DNA of 64,000 bases, taken from the NCBI GenBank assembly GCA_021800445.1, contig JAJYYZ010000003.1, forward strand, positions 1 through 64,000, read 5' to 3'. Both the position numbers and the translations under genes were made by a program. The notes below the pieces were generated by a model that searched no databases, had not been told where the DNA came from, and saw nothing but the letters and a program-made list of their open reading frames with translations. This DNA comes from a bacterium (GTDB taxonomy: Bacteria > Thermotogota > Thermotogae > Mesoaciditogales > Mesoaciditogaceae). Below, piece by piece: positions 1 to 8,893 of the stretch (positions are counted from its first letter, which is position 1; the number at the start of each line of letters is the position of its first letter).

Positions 1-403
1 CTCCGCGATGTTTGCTTTTGAATTTCGGGAATTCAGTTTGGTGTTGAAAGAAGTTTTTGAATGCCCTTTGCAGGTTCAATTGTGCGTTCGCAAGTGCAAG
101 GCTATCTACTTCATTGAGCCATTCGAACTCAGATTTGTATTGTGCGGGTGTGGTATTGAGCGTCATCTTATGCGCTTGGTAATAATCGATTTTATCCTCA
201 AGCATTTTGTTGTAGATAAACCGCGCACAGCCAAATGTCTTTGCAAAGATCACCTCCTGCGCTTTGTCCGGATATAACCTGAAGCGATAAGCCTTATGCT
301 TTATAATCTTTATCACCTTGGCTTTCAATATACTTGAGCATAATCTATATTTATCAAGACAAGATGGTAATACATGCTGACGGATGATTCTATCTGATTC
401 CAT
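1..403 (-). CDS. tnpB: TnpB/OrfB-type RNA-guided nuclease of an IS200/IS605 element, N-terminal part only (runs off the window)
   Basis: The minus strand is open from an ATG at 403 down to base 1. From about codon 36 it reads HKAYRFRLYPDKAQEVI, then FGCARFIYNKMLEDKI and LNLQRAFKNFFQ, which is the N-terminal helix-turn-helix segment of TnpB/OrfB proteins (family knowledge). The catalytic RuvC and zinc-ribbon parts would lie outside the window. The first ~28 codons do not resemble TnpB, so the true start may be TTG at 328 or GTG at 316; no convincing ribosome site was seen. The hairpin end of the element lies only 27 bases upstream (431-477), leaving no room for tnpA on this side, so this looks like a tnpB-only (IS1341-like) insertion. 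The family cuts DNA guided by an RNA made from the element's other end. Confidence 0.85.
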   Translation of the reverse strand, partial: MESDRIIRQHVLPSCLDKYRLCSSILKAKVIKIIKHKAYRFRLYPDKAQEVIFAKTFGCARFIYNKMLEDKIDYYQAHKMTLNTTPAQYKSEFEWLNEVDSLALANAQLNLQRAFKNFFQHQTEFPKFKSKHRG

Positions 404-430
404 TCTAACACAAATCAAAGAGCAATTCAT

Positions 431-477
431 CTCACCACTTATAGAAGTGGGAGAATTCTTGCTTAAAAAGGGTTAAA
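431..477 (-). repeat. IS200/IS605-type left-end hairpin, copy 1
   Basis: On the minus strand this starts TTTAACCCTTTTTAAGC and continues into a hairpin with arms CCACTT/AAGTGG around a 4-base loop. The same arrangement recurs at 30317-30372 and 45943-45998, and the hairpin part at 50642-50683. Here it sits directly upstream of tnpB, which identifies the repeat as the left end of this transposon type. IS200/IS605 elements insert 3' of a short fixed target and have subterminal hairpins instead of inverted terminal repeats (family knowledge); TTTAAC is the shared flanking motif and the probable target. Confidence 0.75.
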
Positions 478-1667
478 GGATAAGAGATGCCATTTATCAC
501 AATCGTTGCGGATGTTATGTTAAACCTGATCTGCGTGATCATAGATGTCGACGGCACCGAAAAATTGGCTATTTTAATCGAAGTACCGACAAGCGTTGTC
601 AGATCGTACGTACCGCTTGACGGTGATGTGTACCATGTCGATGTCGAGGCATTTGACAAATGTATGGATATTTCAGAGATATCGACGTAAAGATGTTGAA
701 TTTGAGAAAGGGAGACCGGCTTATCGGTTATATAAACGGAAAATGTACTTACCGGCGGAATATAAACTGATGTCGTTGCCGTTACCGTATTCGAAGTCGC
801 CCGCCCGGATGGATTTATCGCGACTATGAAATAACTGTAAGTTGTCGAAGACTTAAGACCGATTGCCGTGTAAGAAGTTGCATTTCCGCTTGCCGTTGCG
901 AGCAATAATTTAGACGGCGGATTGTAAATGTATATCACCGAGGCATTTTGGGTCTGAAAGCCTAAAGTTATCGTGTTTGTGGAAACGGATGTTACATTGA
1001 AACTTTTTATGACTGGCAAGACCGGGATGACCGGCGGTGTGTAAGAAAGTGTCGTTGCATTCACAGTATTAGAGGTTGCACGCCCCGACGCGTTGGTTGC
1101 GACGATGAAAAATTTATACGCCGTCGATGGGGCTAAATTCTTTACCGTGTAAGATGTCGATCGGCCTGAAAGAATCGCGTACTGGCTGAAATTCGTAGAT
1201 GTCGATCCGTACAAAAAGATGGCTGAAGCGTAGACGGTATGCTATGCCAAAGAAGCCGAATTTGTCGAGACAGAGGTAACCTTCAAAACGGGTGTCGCTG
1301 GTTTTGGGTATGCCATGGTTGTAAAAGACCACACGGCACTTGTTGCTGATTGCCCGTTTGAAATGGCTGCTACCTTCCAATAATATGTGGTGGAATAATT
1401 CAAATTGCTGACATAAAGAGATGTTGATGAAGTTGTTGTGAAAGATGCACTTGCACTTGTTCCGAAAAAGACCTTATAAGTCGCTTGAAGATTCGCAGGC
1501 TGCCATACAAGGTAAACATTCGTCGGCATATTTGTCGCGCCATTTGAAGGCGATAAAAGTTGCACGGGCTTAAGTACAACCTTTGGCAGGAGAAAACAAC
1601 CAGACATTATTATGGCTAACACGATCAAAGAAACAAAAAATATCCACTTATTTTTCACAAAAATCAT
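432..1667 (-). pseudogene. Broken FN3/DUF4382-like surface lipoprotein gene (internal amber codon, 3' end replaced by transposon)
   Basis: One reading frame runs from ATG 1667 to a TGA at 432-434, with an in-frame TAG at 1242-1244. The N-terminus has a lipoprotein signal (hydrophobic stretch, then IIMSGC, lipid-carrying Cys at residue 24), so the product was exported and anchored. Fibronectin-type-III-like repeats follow; two later repeats both carry SGRATSNTV or NASGRATSN motifs, and a DUF4382-like segment (VYITDKPVSLSQIQHLYV onward) comes last. The TAG falls where the next repeat has Phe in an alignable stretch (LGFQTQNAS against LA-stop-HTVYAS), so it looks like a nonsense mutation. The last 14 residues, LTLFKQEFSHFYKW, are encoded by the transposon end (431-477), so the original C-terminus is lost. 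A shorter product could start at TTG 1214. A translated readthrough product cannot be excluded. Confidence 0.8.
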
Positions 1668-1722
1668 CCTCCTTCCATCGTATTATACCGCTTAGCATAG
1701 GTAGCAAGATCACATATTGAAA

Positions 1723-2790
1723 TCATTTTTCATAAGAATTAAGCCATATCTTGAAGATAGGATCCGTTATTCTGAACTCACCGTTTTTATCTACCAAATC
1801 GATTTTTTTCAAACTCTCTAACGCCCTGTTTACACTGCCGGCACTTAATCGAGCCGAGTAAGGAGAAAAGTTGCGGGATAAAATTTTTAAAATCTTCTTT
1901 TGGTTCGGAGTCAATTCATCCCACAAACTTTCGAAGGCTGCCTTCTCACCAAAAATAACTTTCTTTAGAGCAATGTACACATCTGGTATTTCCGCTTTTT
2001 TCTTATCTTTTGTCAGAAACCAAAGATGGTAGGATAAAGCCTGAAGGTAATACACGTGTCCATTTGTGATTTCATAGATTTTTTCAAAAGCGTCATTTTC
2101 AATTTCCACTCCGGAGGATCTGAATTTATCCGTGACAAATTTTCTTGATTCTTCGATTTCAAGATTTTGAAGTTCATAAATTTGGGAGAATCTGTAAAAA
2201 GGTTTAGCAGGATTTGAAAAGATTTCGCGCATTACGCTGCTTTTACTTCCGGAAAATATAAAGACCGCGTTTTGAAAAAACTGGAATTTCTTTCTTAAAA
2301 TAGATACGAGATCTATTTCTGTTATGTTCATTATCTCCTGAAATTCGTCTATGACTATGACGAATTTTCCGTCGAATTTCGTCGGAAGTTCTATTATATT
2401 TTCAACATCATCGGTCGCTTTCGGATCCACATCTATTTCTAAGTTCAAATTTCCAATATCTAAACTTATCTTTCCGCTTATTTTGATCATCCTGTTGAGT
2501 TTGTTGACGAATTTTTTCAAGCCACCGGCCGATTTGAATATCTCCGAAGAGTACTTCTCCAAAAAAGCATTCAAAGAAACGACGGACATAAGGTCGATGT
2601 AAACTTTTTTGTACCCATCAAGATGATCCAAAAGATTTATTATCAAAGAGGTCTTTCCGTACCTTCTCGGAGAGATCAGCGTTACACTCATTCCGCTGCT
2701 GATAATATGAATCAAGTCGGTCATCTCTTTTTTTCTGTCGCAAAAATCTGCTCCTCTGACAACCATACCAAATTTGAAAGGATTCTCCAT
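1723..2790 (-). CDS. Archaeal-type AAA-superfamily ATPase with C-terminal winged helix
   Basis: 355-residue stand-alone P-loop ATPase. Walker A is SPRRYGKTS (residues 40-48), Walker B VIVIDEFQE (144-152), and a sensor-like FSGSKSS follows. The last ~80 residues (LTPNQKKILKILS onward) look like a winged-helix DNA-binding domain. This fits the archaeal ATPase_2/AAA_14 family, common in hyperthermophiles and archaea and often found near mobile DNA; no precise cell role is established for most members. ATG 2790 is preceded by GAGGTG. The promoter -10 and a double palindrome lie immediately upstream, suggesting tight, perhaps self-made, repression. It stands between two surface-lipoprotein genes but has its own promoter. 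Confidence 0.8.
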   Translation of the reverse strand: MENPFKFGMVVRGADFCDRKKEMTDLIHIISSGMSVTLISPRRYGKTSLIINLLDHLDGYKKVYIDLMSVVSLNAFLEKYSSEIFKSAGGLKKFVNKLNRMIKISGKISLDIGNLNLEIDVDPKATDDVENIIELPTKFDGKFVIVIDEFQEIMNITEIDLVSILRKKFQFFQNAVFIFSGSKSSVMREIFSNPAKPFYRFSQIYELQNLEIEESRKFVTDKFRSSGVEIENDAFEKIYEITNGHVYYLQALSYHLWFLTKDKKKAEIPDVYIALKKVIFGEKAAFESLWDELTPNQKKILKILSRNFSPYSARLSAGSVNRALESLKKIDLVDKNGEFRITDPIFKIWLNSYEK

Positions 2791-2798
2791 CTTTCACC

Positions 2799-2826
2799 TC
2801 GCAATTTGCGATATCGCATAGTGCGA
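2799..2826 (-). promoter_or_regulatory. Tandem palindromic operator before the AAA ATPase gene
   Basis: Two copies of the 13-base palindrome TCGCA-N3-TGCGA stand in tandem (2799-2811 and 2814-2826), separated by TA. They fill the space between the -10 box (2831-2836) and the ribosome site of the ATPase gene. A dimeric repressor bound here would block transcription start. The cognate protein is unknown; the ATPase's own winged-helix domain is a candidate (inference). Confidence 0.7.
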
Positions 2827-2830
2827 AAGT

Positions 2831-2839
2831 ATTATAACA
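2831..2839 (-). promoter_or_regulatory. Extended -10 promoter of the AAA ATPase gene
   Basis: The minus strand reads TGTTATAAT, an extended -10 element, directly beyond the T-run of the terminator at 2844-2871. No good -35 is visible, as expected for extended -10 promoters. Transcription would begin inside the double palindrome. Confidence 0.55.
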
Positions 2840-2843
2840 TAAA

Positions 2844-2871
2844 AAATCCAGCACCCGCGGGTGCTGGATTT
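2844..2871 (-). terminator. Rho-independent terminator after the giant lipoprotein gene
   Basis: A perfect 28-base palindrome (AAATCCAGCACCCG and its complement) followed on the minus strand by a T-run ends the transcript of the Ig-like lipoprotein gene, 16 bases after its stop codon. Confidence 0.9.
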
Positions 2872-2887
2872 GTGTTTGATGTGTTAT

Positions 2888-5800
2888 TTATGGATTAACC
2901 GGCTTTGGTGCACCATAAGGTATGCTGAATGTCACCAAAGTAGAGCTTGGAGATAATGGATTGCCTCCAAGAGATTCAAATGCCGTTGATACTTTGACCG
3001 TAAACTGATGATTGGCAAGTGCTGAAACACTTACGATAGAGCCAGCCGGTGTTACAAGATTGTAGATATGCAAGAATCCAGTACTTGGATCGTAAGATAC
3101 TCCGGTAGCAGCGGCTATGTTATACCACAACGTGGATCCCTGATAGAACTGTAAGTCAGTCGTTGCGAGCGTTGTCGGTTTCATTATATCTCCAAAGTTT
3201 ACGTCCACATCGTAATTGGGGCCACTTTTGTATATCGTTCCAGTCATGAGAATATGCGGTGATACCGTATCGACGTAGAATATTGTAGATGTAGAATTTG
3301 TGTTAAGTGCCTTGTCTATGGCTGTCAGAGTCGCTGTAAGGGTCCTTCCTTTTAATCCGTTCAAATTGAATTGACTAAGCAGAACAGTGCCTGAAGATGC
3401 CTTCGAAACGGATACAGACACACCGTTAATTGTCAACGTCGCAGCCTTGAAGTTGGTATCAGTCGCAGTGTAAGTTGCGACAGCTGTAGAGTAATTAGCA
3501 AGATTCAATGTAGCCGGTAACGAAAGTTTTACCGTCGGCGATGTATTATCTATCACAACGGTCTTCGTGGCAAGGAATGTTGAGGAAAGTCCATTTATCG
3601 GGTTGGTTGCAACTATCGTTATCACATACTGACTACTTGTTGTTTTTACCGTGACAGTGCCTGAATCTGTAGTAATAGTACGATAAGGTGTTACTGAGTC
3701 ATTTATGGCACCTTTCACAATCGCCGCTGTGCCGCTCTTTGTGGTTATATGCCATGTAAACGATGCTGGTGTGGAGGTGTAATTGACTTCTGATGCACCA
3801 TTGGATATCGGTTGAGGGCCATGCTTATTGACCAACCCAACTGTTATCGTTGGAGCATTGGCATCAACGTAGACTGAAAACGTCTTTTTTGTTGTATTTC
3901 CAGCGTTATCAACAACCACAACTTTGTACGTGGTTGCTCCAGATGTGGTTTGATTGACAGTTAACGTTGCAACGTAAGTACCACTGAGGACTCCGAACTC
4001 ATTATTTGTTGGAGCGCCACTAACGGCTGCTGCTATACCGCCGACTGTGACAGATTTAACAGCGCTAAGATTATCAGTTGCCTTTAGTGTAACCGTAAAT
4101 GTTGCGCCATTTCCTGCAACGGTTGCAGGAGCACTAATTTGTGTTGCGGTAGGTGCAAGATTGTCAAATCCTATGAGTTTAGTCGCCGATACAGTATTTC
4201 CGGCAAGATCCTTAACTGTAACTTTGGCAACAGAGGTTGCATTTTTACCTGTAAACGTAGCAGACCAAGTATGGGTAAATGGAATTACATTGTAAGAGTT
4301 AGAAGTATAGGTAGGTGTCCCGAAGTTTATCAAAGAAGCATTACCACTCGTGGCAAAGATCGTTACATCGGATTCTTTGTTAACGGTAGCACCGATCTTG
4401 ACAACCGTTGAGGTTGAATTGGTCCACAATGGTGGGAATATGAAGGAAACATTTGTAGATGCAAGGGTAAATTTATTGCTGACGAAAGTAGTAGAGGTTG
4501 ATCTACCAATTCCAACTCCGCTTGTTCCGACGAGCGTTATATGGTACTGACCATCCATCGGTGGAAGATTAGTCCATGTGTAAGTAAATTTCACGTATGT
4601 TGCGTTATTTGTAGATGTGGCATATATGGGTACCCAGGTAGTACCATTGTTAGCACCTGTTGATCCAAGTGTTTGATATTCAAGCAAGAGAGTTGAAATG
4701 CCAGAATTCAAATCGGTTGCTTTCACAGTTATCACAGTTGATGTACTTGGTGTTGCATCACTTAAAGAGAATTTCAATAACGGTGTAGAATTGTCTATCT
4801 TTACAGTGTATGGATTTTCAACCTGAGTTGCTCTCTGGTTTGCATTGTCAACTGTAACTATTTTGTATGTACCGGAAGCATTTATTGTGAATGCGTAAGT
4901 AGATCCGGCATTTCCGGTTTGTGTGCCAGAAGAAACATAAGTTGTTCCATTAGGTACTTCTCTGTAAAGAGAAACTTCTCTTATCGCATAGACCCATGTG
5001 TGGTTTATATTCGCCGTTAAAGTGGCAGATTTGACAAATCCGTTTATAGGCACAGGAGGGGTTGTTGTTAAAGATGTCGTGAAAACATTTTGAACTGCTC
5101 TGTAAACGTTAACTGTCGCAGGAGTTGTTAGAGCAGTTGCGCTGTTCTGAGCAACATCTTCAGCAATTAAAGATGAGTTGTATGTTCCGGGTAAAAGATT
5201 TGCCGTGTTAACGCTACCAACCCATAACCCTGTTGAACTGCGCGTTAAGGCAAATTTTGAAGGTGTTCCAACTCCAGAAAGTTCCCATGTCACATTCCCA
5301 AGATTCGGGAATGCCATTATAACACTTGCGGCAATGGTTATCGTCCCGGATGTTGTGTATGGAGTTCCGTTGACCGTCCTTAATCCATAAACATTAGCGG
5401 ACTTTATGACTGGTCCAACGGAAATACGGTACACCTTCAAACTCGTAGACGAAACAACATTCGCGTAATTCTCAACATAAGCTGTAAATGTTGCTGTTGC
5501 GCTATTATTAAGGAACGAAACATCTATTGACGTATTCGCATTTTTATTCAAATTGTAAGGTGTCTTTCCAAAGGATGAGGAAAGCGTCGCTCCAGATGTC
5601 ATCCAGTATGGATCAGATGCATAAACGTTGAAATACGATGGATTAATTCCAACGTAAAGCACATTGTTAACAGGTGCCGCACCTTTGTATGTAACTTTCA
5701 GTACAGGTGCCGATTTGACAACTACGTATTGTCTGGATGCACTAACAGCATTTCCATCTATCGAGACATCTTTAAAGGTAAAGGTCGTCGATCCAGCAGA

Positions 5801-6760
5801 GGTGAGCACGCTGGCCGGCACAGATATTGAATAACTCTTTCCAAGCACAGAAACTGCTGTTGCAATGTTAAGGTACGTCTTAAATGGTGTGCCGTTTATC
5901 AAAAAGCCTTCATACTGCGATGTGTAATCTGTGGCCTGCGCTGTGAACGAGACGTTACCGCTGACACCGTTTATATACTTCGCGTTGTAAAGCGGTGTAG
6001 CCGCGCTAAGCGTTACCTTTTGTGCACCCGGATAGGTTATGTAGAAGTATCCAGGGGCAGAAGAGCCAAGCAGAGAGCCGTTAGTCCCATAGAAATTAAT
6101 CCAGTATGTGTGAGGTCCTACATGGTTGAGAGATATGCTGTAAAGCGCAACAAAACTCTTCTGGACTATAAATGAAGTTCCCGCAACGGTGGCTTTAAGC
6201 ACTGAAGATAGAGTCGTTGGAGACGCAGGTATCGCAGTGCCATCAACGTAAACCGAAACTCCGCCAACCATGCCGGCACCATTCCCAACGTTCACCGTGA
6301 ATATAACAGACTGATTGTTGCTTTGGGCCGGATACGTGTAAACGTAAGGATATGGATTGTTAAGTCTGACAGCGTAAGTTATAGAACCAACTGATGTGTA
6401 TGGTATAACATTAACTGCTTCGGTCGCACTTGAACTCAAACCATTTTTACCGTAAACAGTCACACCCAAATTATATTTAGTTTGTGCAATTACAGTCGGT
6501 GCAACAAAGGTAAAGGTTGCAGGGTTTGAATTTTTAATGACGGTTGAACCCTGAAATGTAGCGACTATTTGCGATATTCCACCGCCACCCTGGCCAGTCA
6601 CGCTTAAATTGAAGGGCTGACCCGAATAAGCGTTTATCGTTGTCGGTGCAACACTAAATGTGGGTGCAGTTTTAGGCTGTGGCAAGAAACAACTCGATAG
6701 TACCAGTGCCACTAACACCACCGACATCAAGAGTAAACCCAGTTTCCCCTTTCTACTCAT
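2888..6760 (-). CDS. Giant Ig-like-repeat surface lipoprotein
   Basis: 1290-residue exported protein. The N-terminus has basic residues, a hydrophobic stretch and the lipobox LVLSSC (Cys24), so it should be lipid-anchored. The rest is a chain of ~100-residue bacterial Ig-like modules rich in Thr, Ser, Val and Asn. Repeated linkers of the form V/IDNxxPT (for example FDNLAPTATQ, VDANAPTITV, IDNTSPTVKL, VDTVSPHILM) precede modules with a TATD or KATD motif. The C-terminal module resembles an SbsA-type Ig domain. A role in the outer sheath, adhesion or polysaccharide contact is possible, but no catalytic domain was seen. ATG 6760 has AGGA eight bases upstream; TTG 6766 is an alternative. A much stronger AAAGGAGGTG lies ~30 bases upstream without a usable start, within a palindromic GGAGACACCTCC. 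The gene has its own promoter and terminator. Confidence 0.8.
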   Translation of the reverse strand: MSRKGKLGLLLMSVVLVALVLSSCFLPQPKTAPTFSVAPTTINAYSGQPFNLSVTGQGGGGISQIVATFQGSTVIKNSNPATFTFVAPTVIAQTKYNLGVTVYGKNGLSSSATEAVNVIPYTSVGSITYAVRLNNPYPYVYTYPAQSNNQSVIFTVNVGNGAGMVGGVSVYVDGTAIPASPTTLSSVLKATVAGTSFIVQKSFVALYSISLNHVGPHTYWINFYGTNGSLLGSSAPGYFYITYPGAQKVTLSAATPLYNAKYINGVSGNVSFTAQATDYTSQYEGFLINGTPFKTYLNIATAVSVLGKSYSISVPASVLTSAGSTTFTFKDVSIDGNAVSASRQYVVVKSAPVLKVTYKGAAPVNNVLYVGINPSYFNVYASDPYWMTSGATLSSSFGKTPYNLNKNANTSIDVSFLNNSATATFTAYVENYANVVSSTSLKVYRISVGPVIKSANVYGLRTVNGTPYTTSGTITIAASVIMAFPNLGNVTWELSGVGTPSKFALTRSSTGLWVGSVNTANLLPGTYNSSLIAEDVAQNSATALTTPATVNVYRAVQNVFTTSLTTTPPVPINGFVKSATLTANINHTWVYAIREVSLYREVPNGTTYVSSGTQTGNAGSTYAFTINASGTYKIVTVDNANQRATQVENPYTVKIDNSTPLLKFSLSDATPSTSTVITVKATDLNSGISTLLLEYQTLGSTGANNGTTWVPIYATSTNNATYVKFTYTWTNLPPMDGQYHITLVGTSGVGIGRSTSTTFVSNKFTLASTNVSFIFPPLWTNSTSTVVKIGATVNKESDVTIFATSGNASLINFGTPTYTSNSYNVIPFTHTWSATFTGKNATSVAKVTVKDLAGNTVSATKLIGFDNLAPTATQISAPATVAGNGATFTVTLKATDNLSAVKSVTVGGIAAAVSGAPTNNEFGVLSGTYVATLTVNQTTSGATTYKVVVVDNAGNTTKKTFSVYVDANAPTITVGLVNKHGPQPISNGASEVNYTSTPASFTWHITTKSGTAAIVKGAINDSVTPYRTITTDSGTVTVKTTSSQYVITIVATNPINGLSSTFLATKTVVIDNTSPTVKLSLPATLNLANYSTAVATYTATDTNFKAATLTINGVSVSVSKASSGTVLLSQFNLNGLKGRTLTATLTAIDKALNTNSTSTIFYVDTVSPHILMTGTIYKSGPNYDVDVNFGDIMKPTTLATTDLQFYQGSTLWYNIAAATGVSYDPSTGFLHIYNLVTPAGSIVSVSALANHQFTVKVSTAFESLGGNPLSPSSTLVTFSIPYGAPKPVNP

Positions 6761-6872
6761 GGGCAATCCTGGCCACTCACATGAGCACCAGGAGACACCT
6801 CCTTTACAAAGATTTTATGCCTTCAAAAACTCACTCCCCCCTGCGGGCGAGACAGAGGATGGATTATTGAAA

Positions 6873-6901
6873 ATTATACTATGTAAGTTCAAGAATGTCA
6901 A
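6873..6901 (-). promoter_or_regulatory. Strong promoter of the giant lipoprotein gene
   Basis: Both boxes are perfect to consensus on the minus strand: TTGACA (6896-6901), a 17-base spacer, and TATAAT (6873-6878). It starts right at the end of rho, giving a ~105-base 5' leader. The consensus quality suggests high expression of the surface protein. Confidence 0.9.
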
Positions 6902-6902
6902 G

Positions 6903-8207
6903 TTATCTTACAGCGTCTTTTTCATTCTTGAGAAGATCGAAGAAATCTTCGTTGCTTTTGGTTTCTTTAAGTTTTGACATCATAAGTGTTATTGCTTCTT
7001 CGGGGTTCATCGAACTTATGAATCTTCTTAACAGCCAAACATTTTTAAGGGTCTTCTCATCGAAAAGCAATTCTTCTTTTCGAGTCCCAGAAAGGTTGAG
7101 ATCCATTGCGGGAAAAATTCTTTTGTTTGCAAGTTGTCTTGACAACACAAGTTCCATGTTGCCTGTGCCTTTGAACTCTTCGAATATGACGTCGTCCATC
7201 TTAGATCCTGTTTCAACGAGTGCGGTTGCTATTATGGTAAGACTTCCTCCCTCTTCTATGTTTCTCGCGGCGCCAAAAAAGTGCTTTGGTTTGTACAGCG
7301 CAGAGGCATCGACTCCTCCGGAAAGCAATTTGCCGGACGGGGGTAGATAAAGGTTATAGGCTCTGGCAAGGCGCGTTATGCTGTCAAGCAGGATTACGAC
7401 ATCGTATTTGTATTCAACAAGTCTTTTCGCCTTCTCGAGGGCAAGTTCCGCTATTTCGATTTGTTTTTCTGAAGGCATGTCAAATGGAGCCGCTATAACG
7501 TCGGCATCGACGGATCTTTTCATGTCGGTTACTTCTTCGGGACGTTCATCTATGAGAAGTACCATTCTCTTCGTGTTGGGATGGTTTTTTGCAATACCGT
7601 TGGCTATATGCTTGAGAATGGTTGTCTTTCCAGCCTTTGGGGGAGAAACGATCAAACCTCTTTGACCCTTACCGATGGGAGAGAAGATGTCTATCAGACG
7701 GGTATCAAGGTATTGAGATTCTGTTTCAAGGACAAAACGTTCATCCGGATAAAGCGCTGTCAGATCTTCAAAGTTTACCCTGTCATTTGAAAGACTTATG
7801 TCCTTGTAATTGATGGCTTCTATTTTCAAAAGGGCAAAGTATTTTTCTCCTTCTTTTGGGGGGCGGGTCTGTCCTGAAACGGTATCTCCGTCCAAAAGTC
7901 CGAATTTTTTTATTTGAGAGGGCGAAACGTATATGTCGTTAGAACTTGCAAGGTAACTGTCAACTCTTAAAAGGCCATATCCGCCATCTTGAATTTTGAG
8001 CACTCCTTCTTTGAATTTGTATCCTTTTGATTCTGTCTGCATCCTGAGTATTTCCGAGATGAGATCGTCTTTTCTGTACTGGGCAACTCTTTGAATTCCC
8101 TGATTTTTGGCTATTTCGTAAAGATCTTTGATCTTCGATTCTTGAAGTCTTTTTATGTCTAAATCCGTATCGTCAAACTTTTTGGCTTTTTCTTGCTCCT
8201 CGGCCAC
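6903..8207 (-). CDS. rho: Transcription termination factor Rho
   Basis: Hexameric RNA-dependent ATPase/helicase that releases RNA polymerase. The N-terminal Rho helix bundle (LQESKIKDLYEIAK) is followed by the cold-shock-like RNA-binding domain and the RecA-type motor: Walker A SPPKAGKTTI, Walker B VVILLDSITRLARAYN, and the Q/R-loop part LPPSGKLLSGGVDASALYKPK. Length (~434) is normal. An upstream TTG at 8225 is in frame, but AAAGGAG sits six bases before GTG 8207, so GTG 8207 is preferred. It directly follows the aldolase gene, probably in one transcript. Confidence 0.93.
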   Translation of the reverse strand: MAEEQEKAKKFDDTDLDIKRLQESKIKDLYEIAKNQGIQRVAQYRKDDLISEILRMQTESKGYKFKEGVLKIQDGGYGLLRVDSYLASSNDIYVSPSQIKKFGLLDGDTVSGQTRPPKEGEKYFALLKIEAINYKDISLSNDRVNFEDLTALYPDERFVLETESQYLDTRLIDIFSPIGKGQRGLIVSPPKAGKTTILKHIANGIAKNHPNTKRMVLLIDERPEEVTDMKRSVDADVIAAPFDMPSEKQIEIAELALEKAKRLVEYKYDVVILLDSITRLARAYNLYLPPSGKLLSGGVDASALYKPKHFFGAARNIEEGGSLTIIATALVETGSKMDDVIFEEFKGTGNMELVLSRQLANKRIFPAMDLNLSGTRKEELLFDEKTLKNVWLLRRFISSMNPEEAITLMMSKLKETKSNEDFFDLLKNEKDAVR

Positions 8208-8221
8208 AAAAAACTCCTTTC

Positions 8222-8878
8222 TCAATTTAAATTTTCTCTGTATTTTTTCCAGTCGTTCAAAAACCTTTCAAGTCCCACATCTGTTAAGGTATGTCTGAAC
8301 ATCTGTTTTATTATTTCAAACGGAATTGTCGCTATGTGGGCACCCATCAAAGCGGCGATTCTTACGTGCTCCGGACTTCTTATGCTTGCCGCTATGACTT
8401 CCGTTTTATAGCCATAATTCGAGTAAATGCTGAGTATGTCGCTTAGCACGTTCATGCCGTTGTTTCCTATATCATCGAGGCGTCCGATGAACGGACTTAC
8501 AAAGGTTGCGCCCGCTTTTGCGGCAAGCAAAGCCTGATTTGCGCTGAAGACGAGCGTAACGTTTGTCTTTATACCCGTCTGCGAGAGCGTTCTTACCGCT
8601 TTTATACCGTCTTCGGTCATCGGTATTTTTACAGTTACGTTATCTGCTATTTTTGAAAGGTCTTTTGCCTCTTTTACCATTCCATCGTAATCCGTTGAAA
8701 CGACTTCCGCACTTACAGGACCTTCAACAACAGCGCAAATCTCGCCTATTCTCGTTTTGAAGTCTATCTTTCCCTCTTTCGATACAAGTGTCGGATTTGT
8801 CGTCACACCGTCCAAAATTCCCCATGTTGCCGCTTTTTTTATCTCATCAAGGTTGGCGGTATCGATGAATATTTTCAT
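8222..8878 (-). CDS. fsa: Fructose-6-phosphate aldolase / transaldolase-like (TalC/FSA family)
   Basis: 218 residues, the short transaldolase subfamily acting in the cytoplasm on sugar phosphates. Family hallmarks are the N-terminal [20 protein letters not shown] (residues 24-32) and TVKIPMT with the Schiff-base lysine K84. Such proteins either split fructose 6-phosphate or perform the transaldolase step of the pentose phosphate pathway; sequence alone does not decide. The pentose role would fit the ribose operon further along. GAGGTG lies before the ATG. It is followed closely by rho. Confidence 0.9.
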   Translation of the reverse strand: MKIFIDTANLDEIKKAATWGILDGVTTNPTLVSKEGKIDFKTRIGEICAVVEGPVSAEVVSTDYDGMVKEAKDLSKIADNVTVKIPMTEDGIKAVRTLSQTGIKTNVTLVFSANQALLAAKAGATFVSPFIGRLDDIGNNGMNVLSDILSIYSNYGYKTEVIAASIRSPEHVRIAALMGAHIATIPFEIIKQMFRHTLTDVGLERFLNDWKKYRENLN

Positions 8879-8893
8879 AAAATCACCTCTTTT

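Noticed and set aside
8-277. Plus-strand 89-codon frame at the left edge
   Set aside because: It is antisense to the tnpB frame, whose protein motifs are clear.
487-829. Two plus-strand frames across the broken lipoprotein gene
   Set aside because: No family similarity or ribosome site; the minus strand carries the FN3/DUF4382-like sequence.
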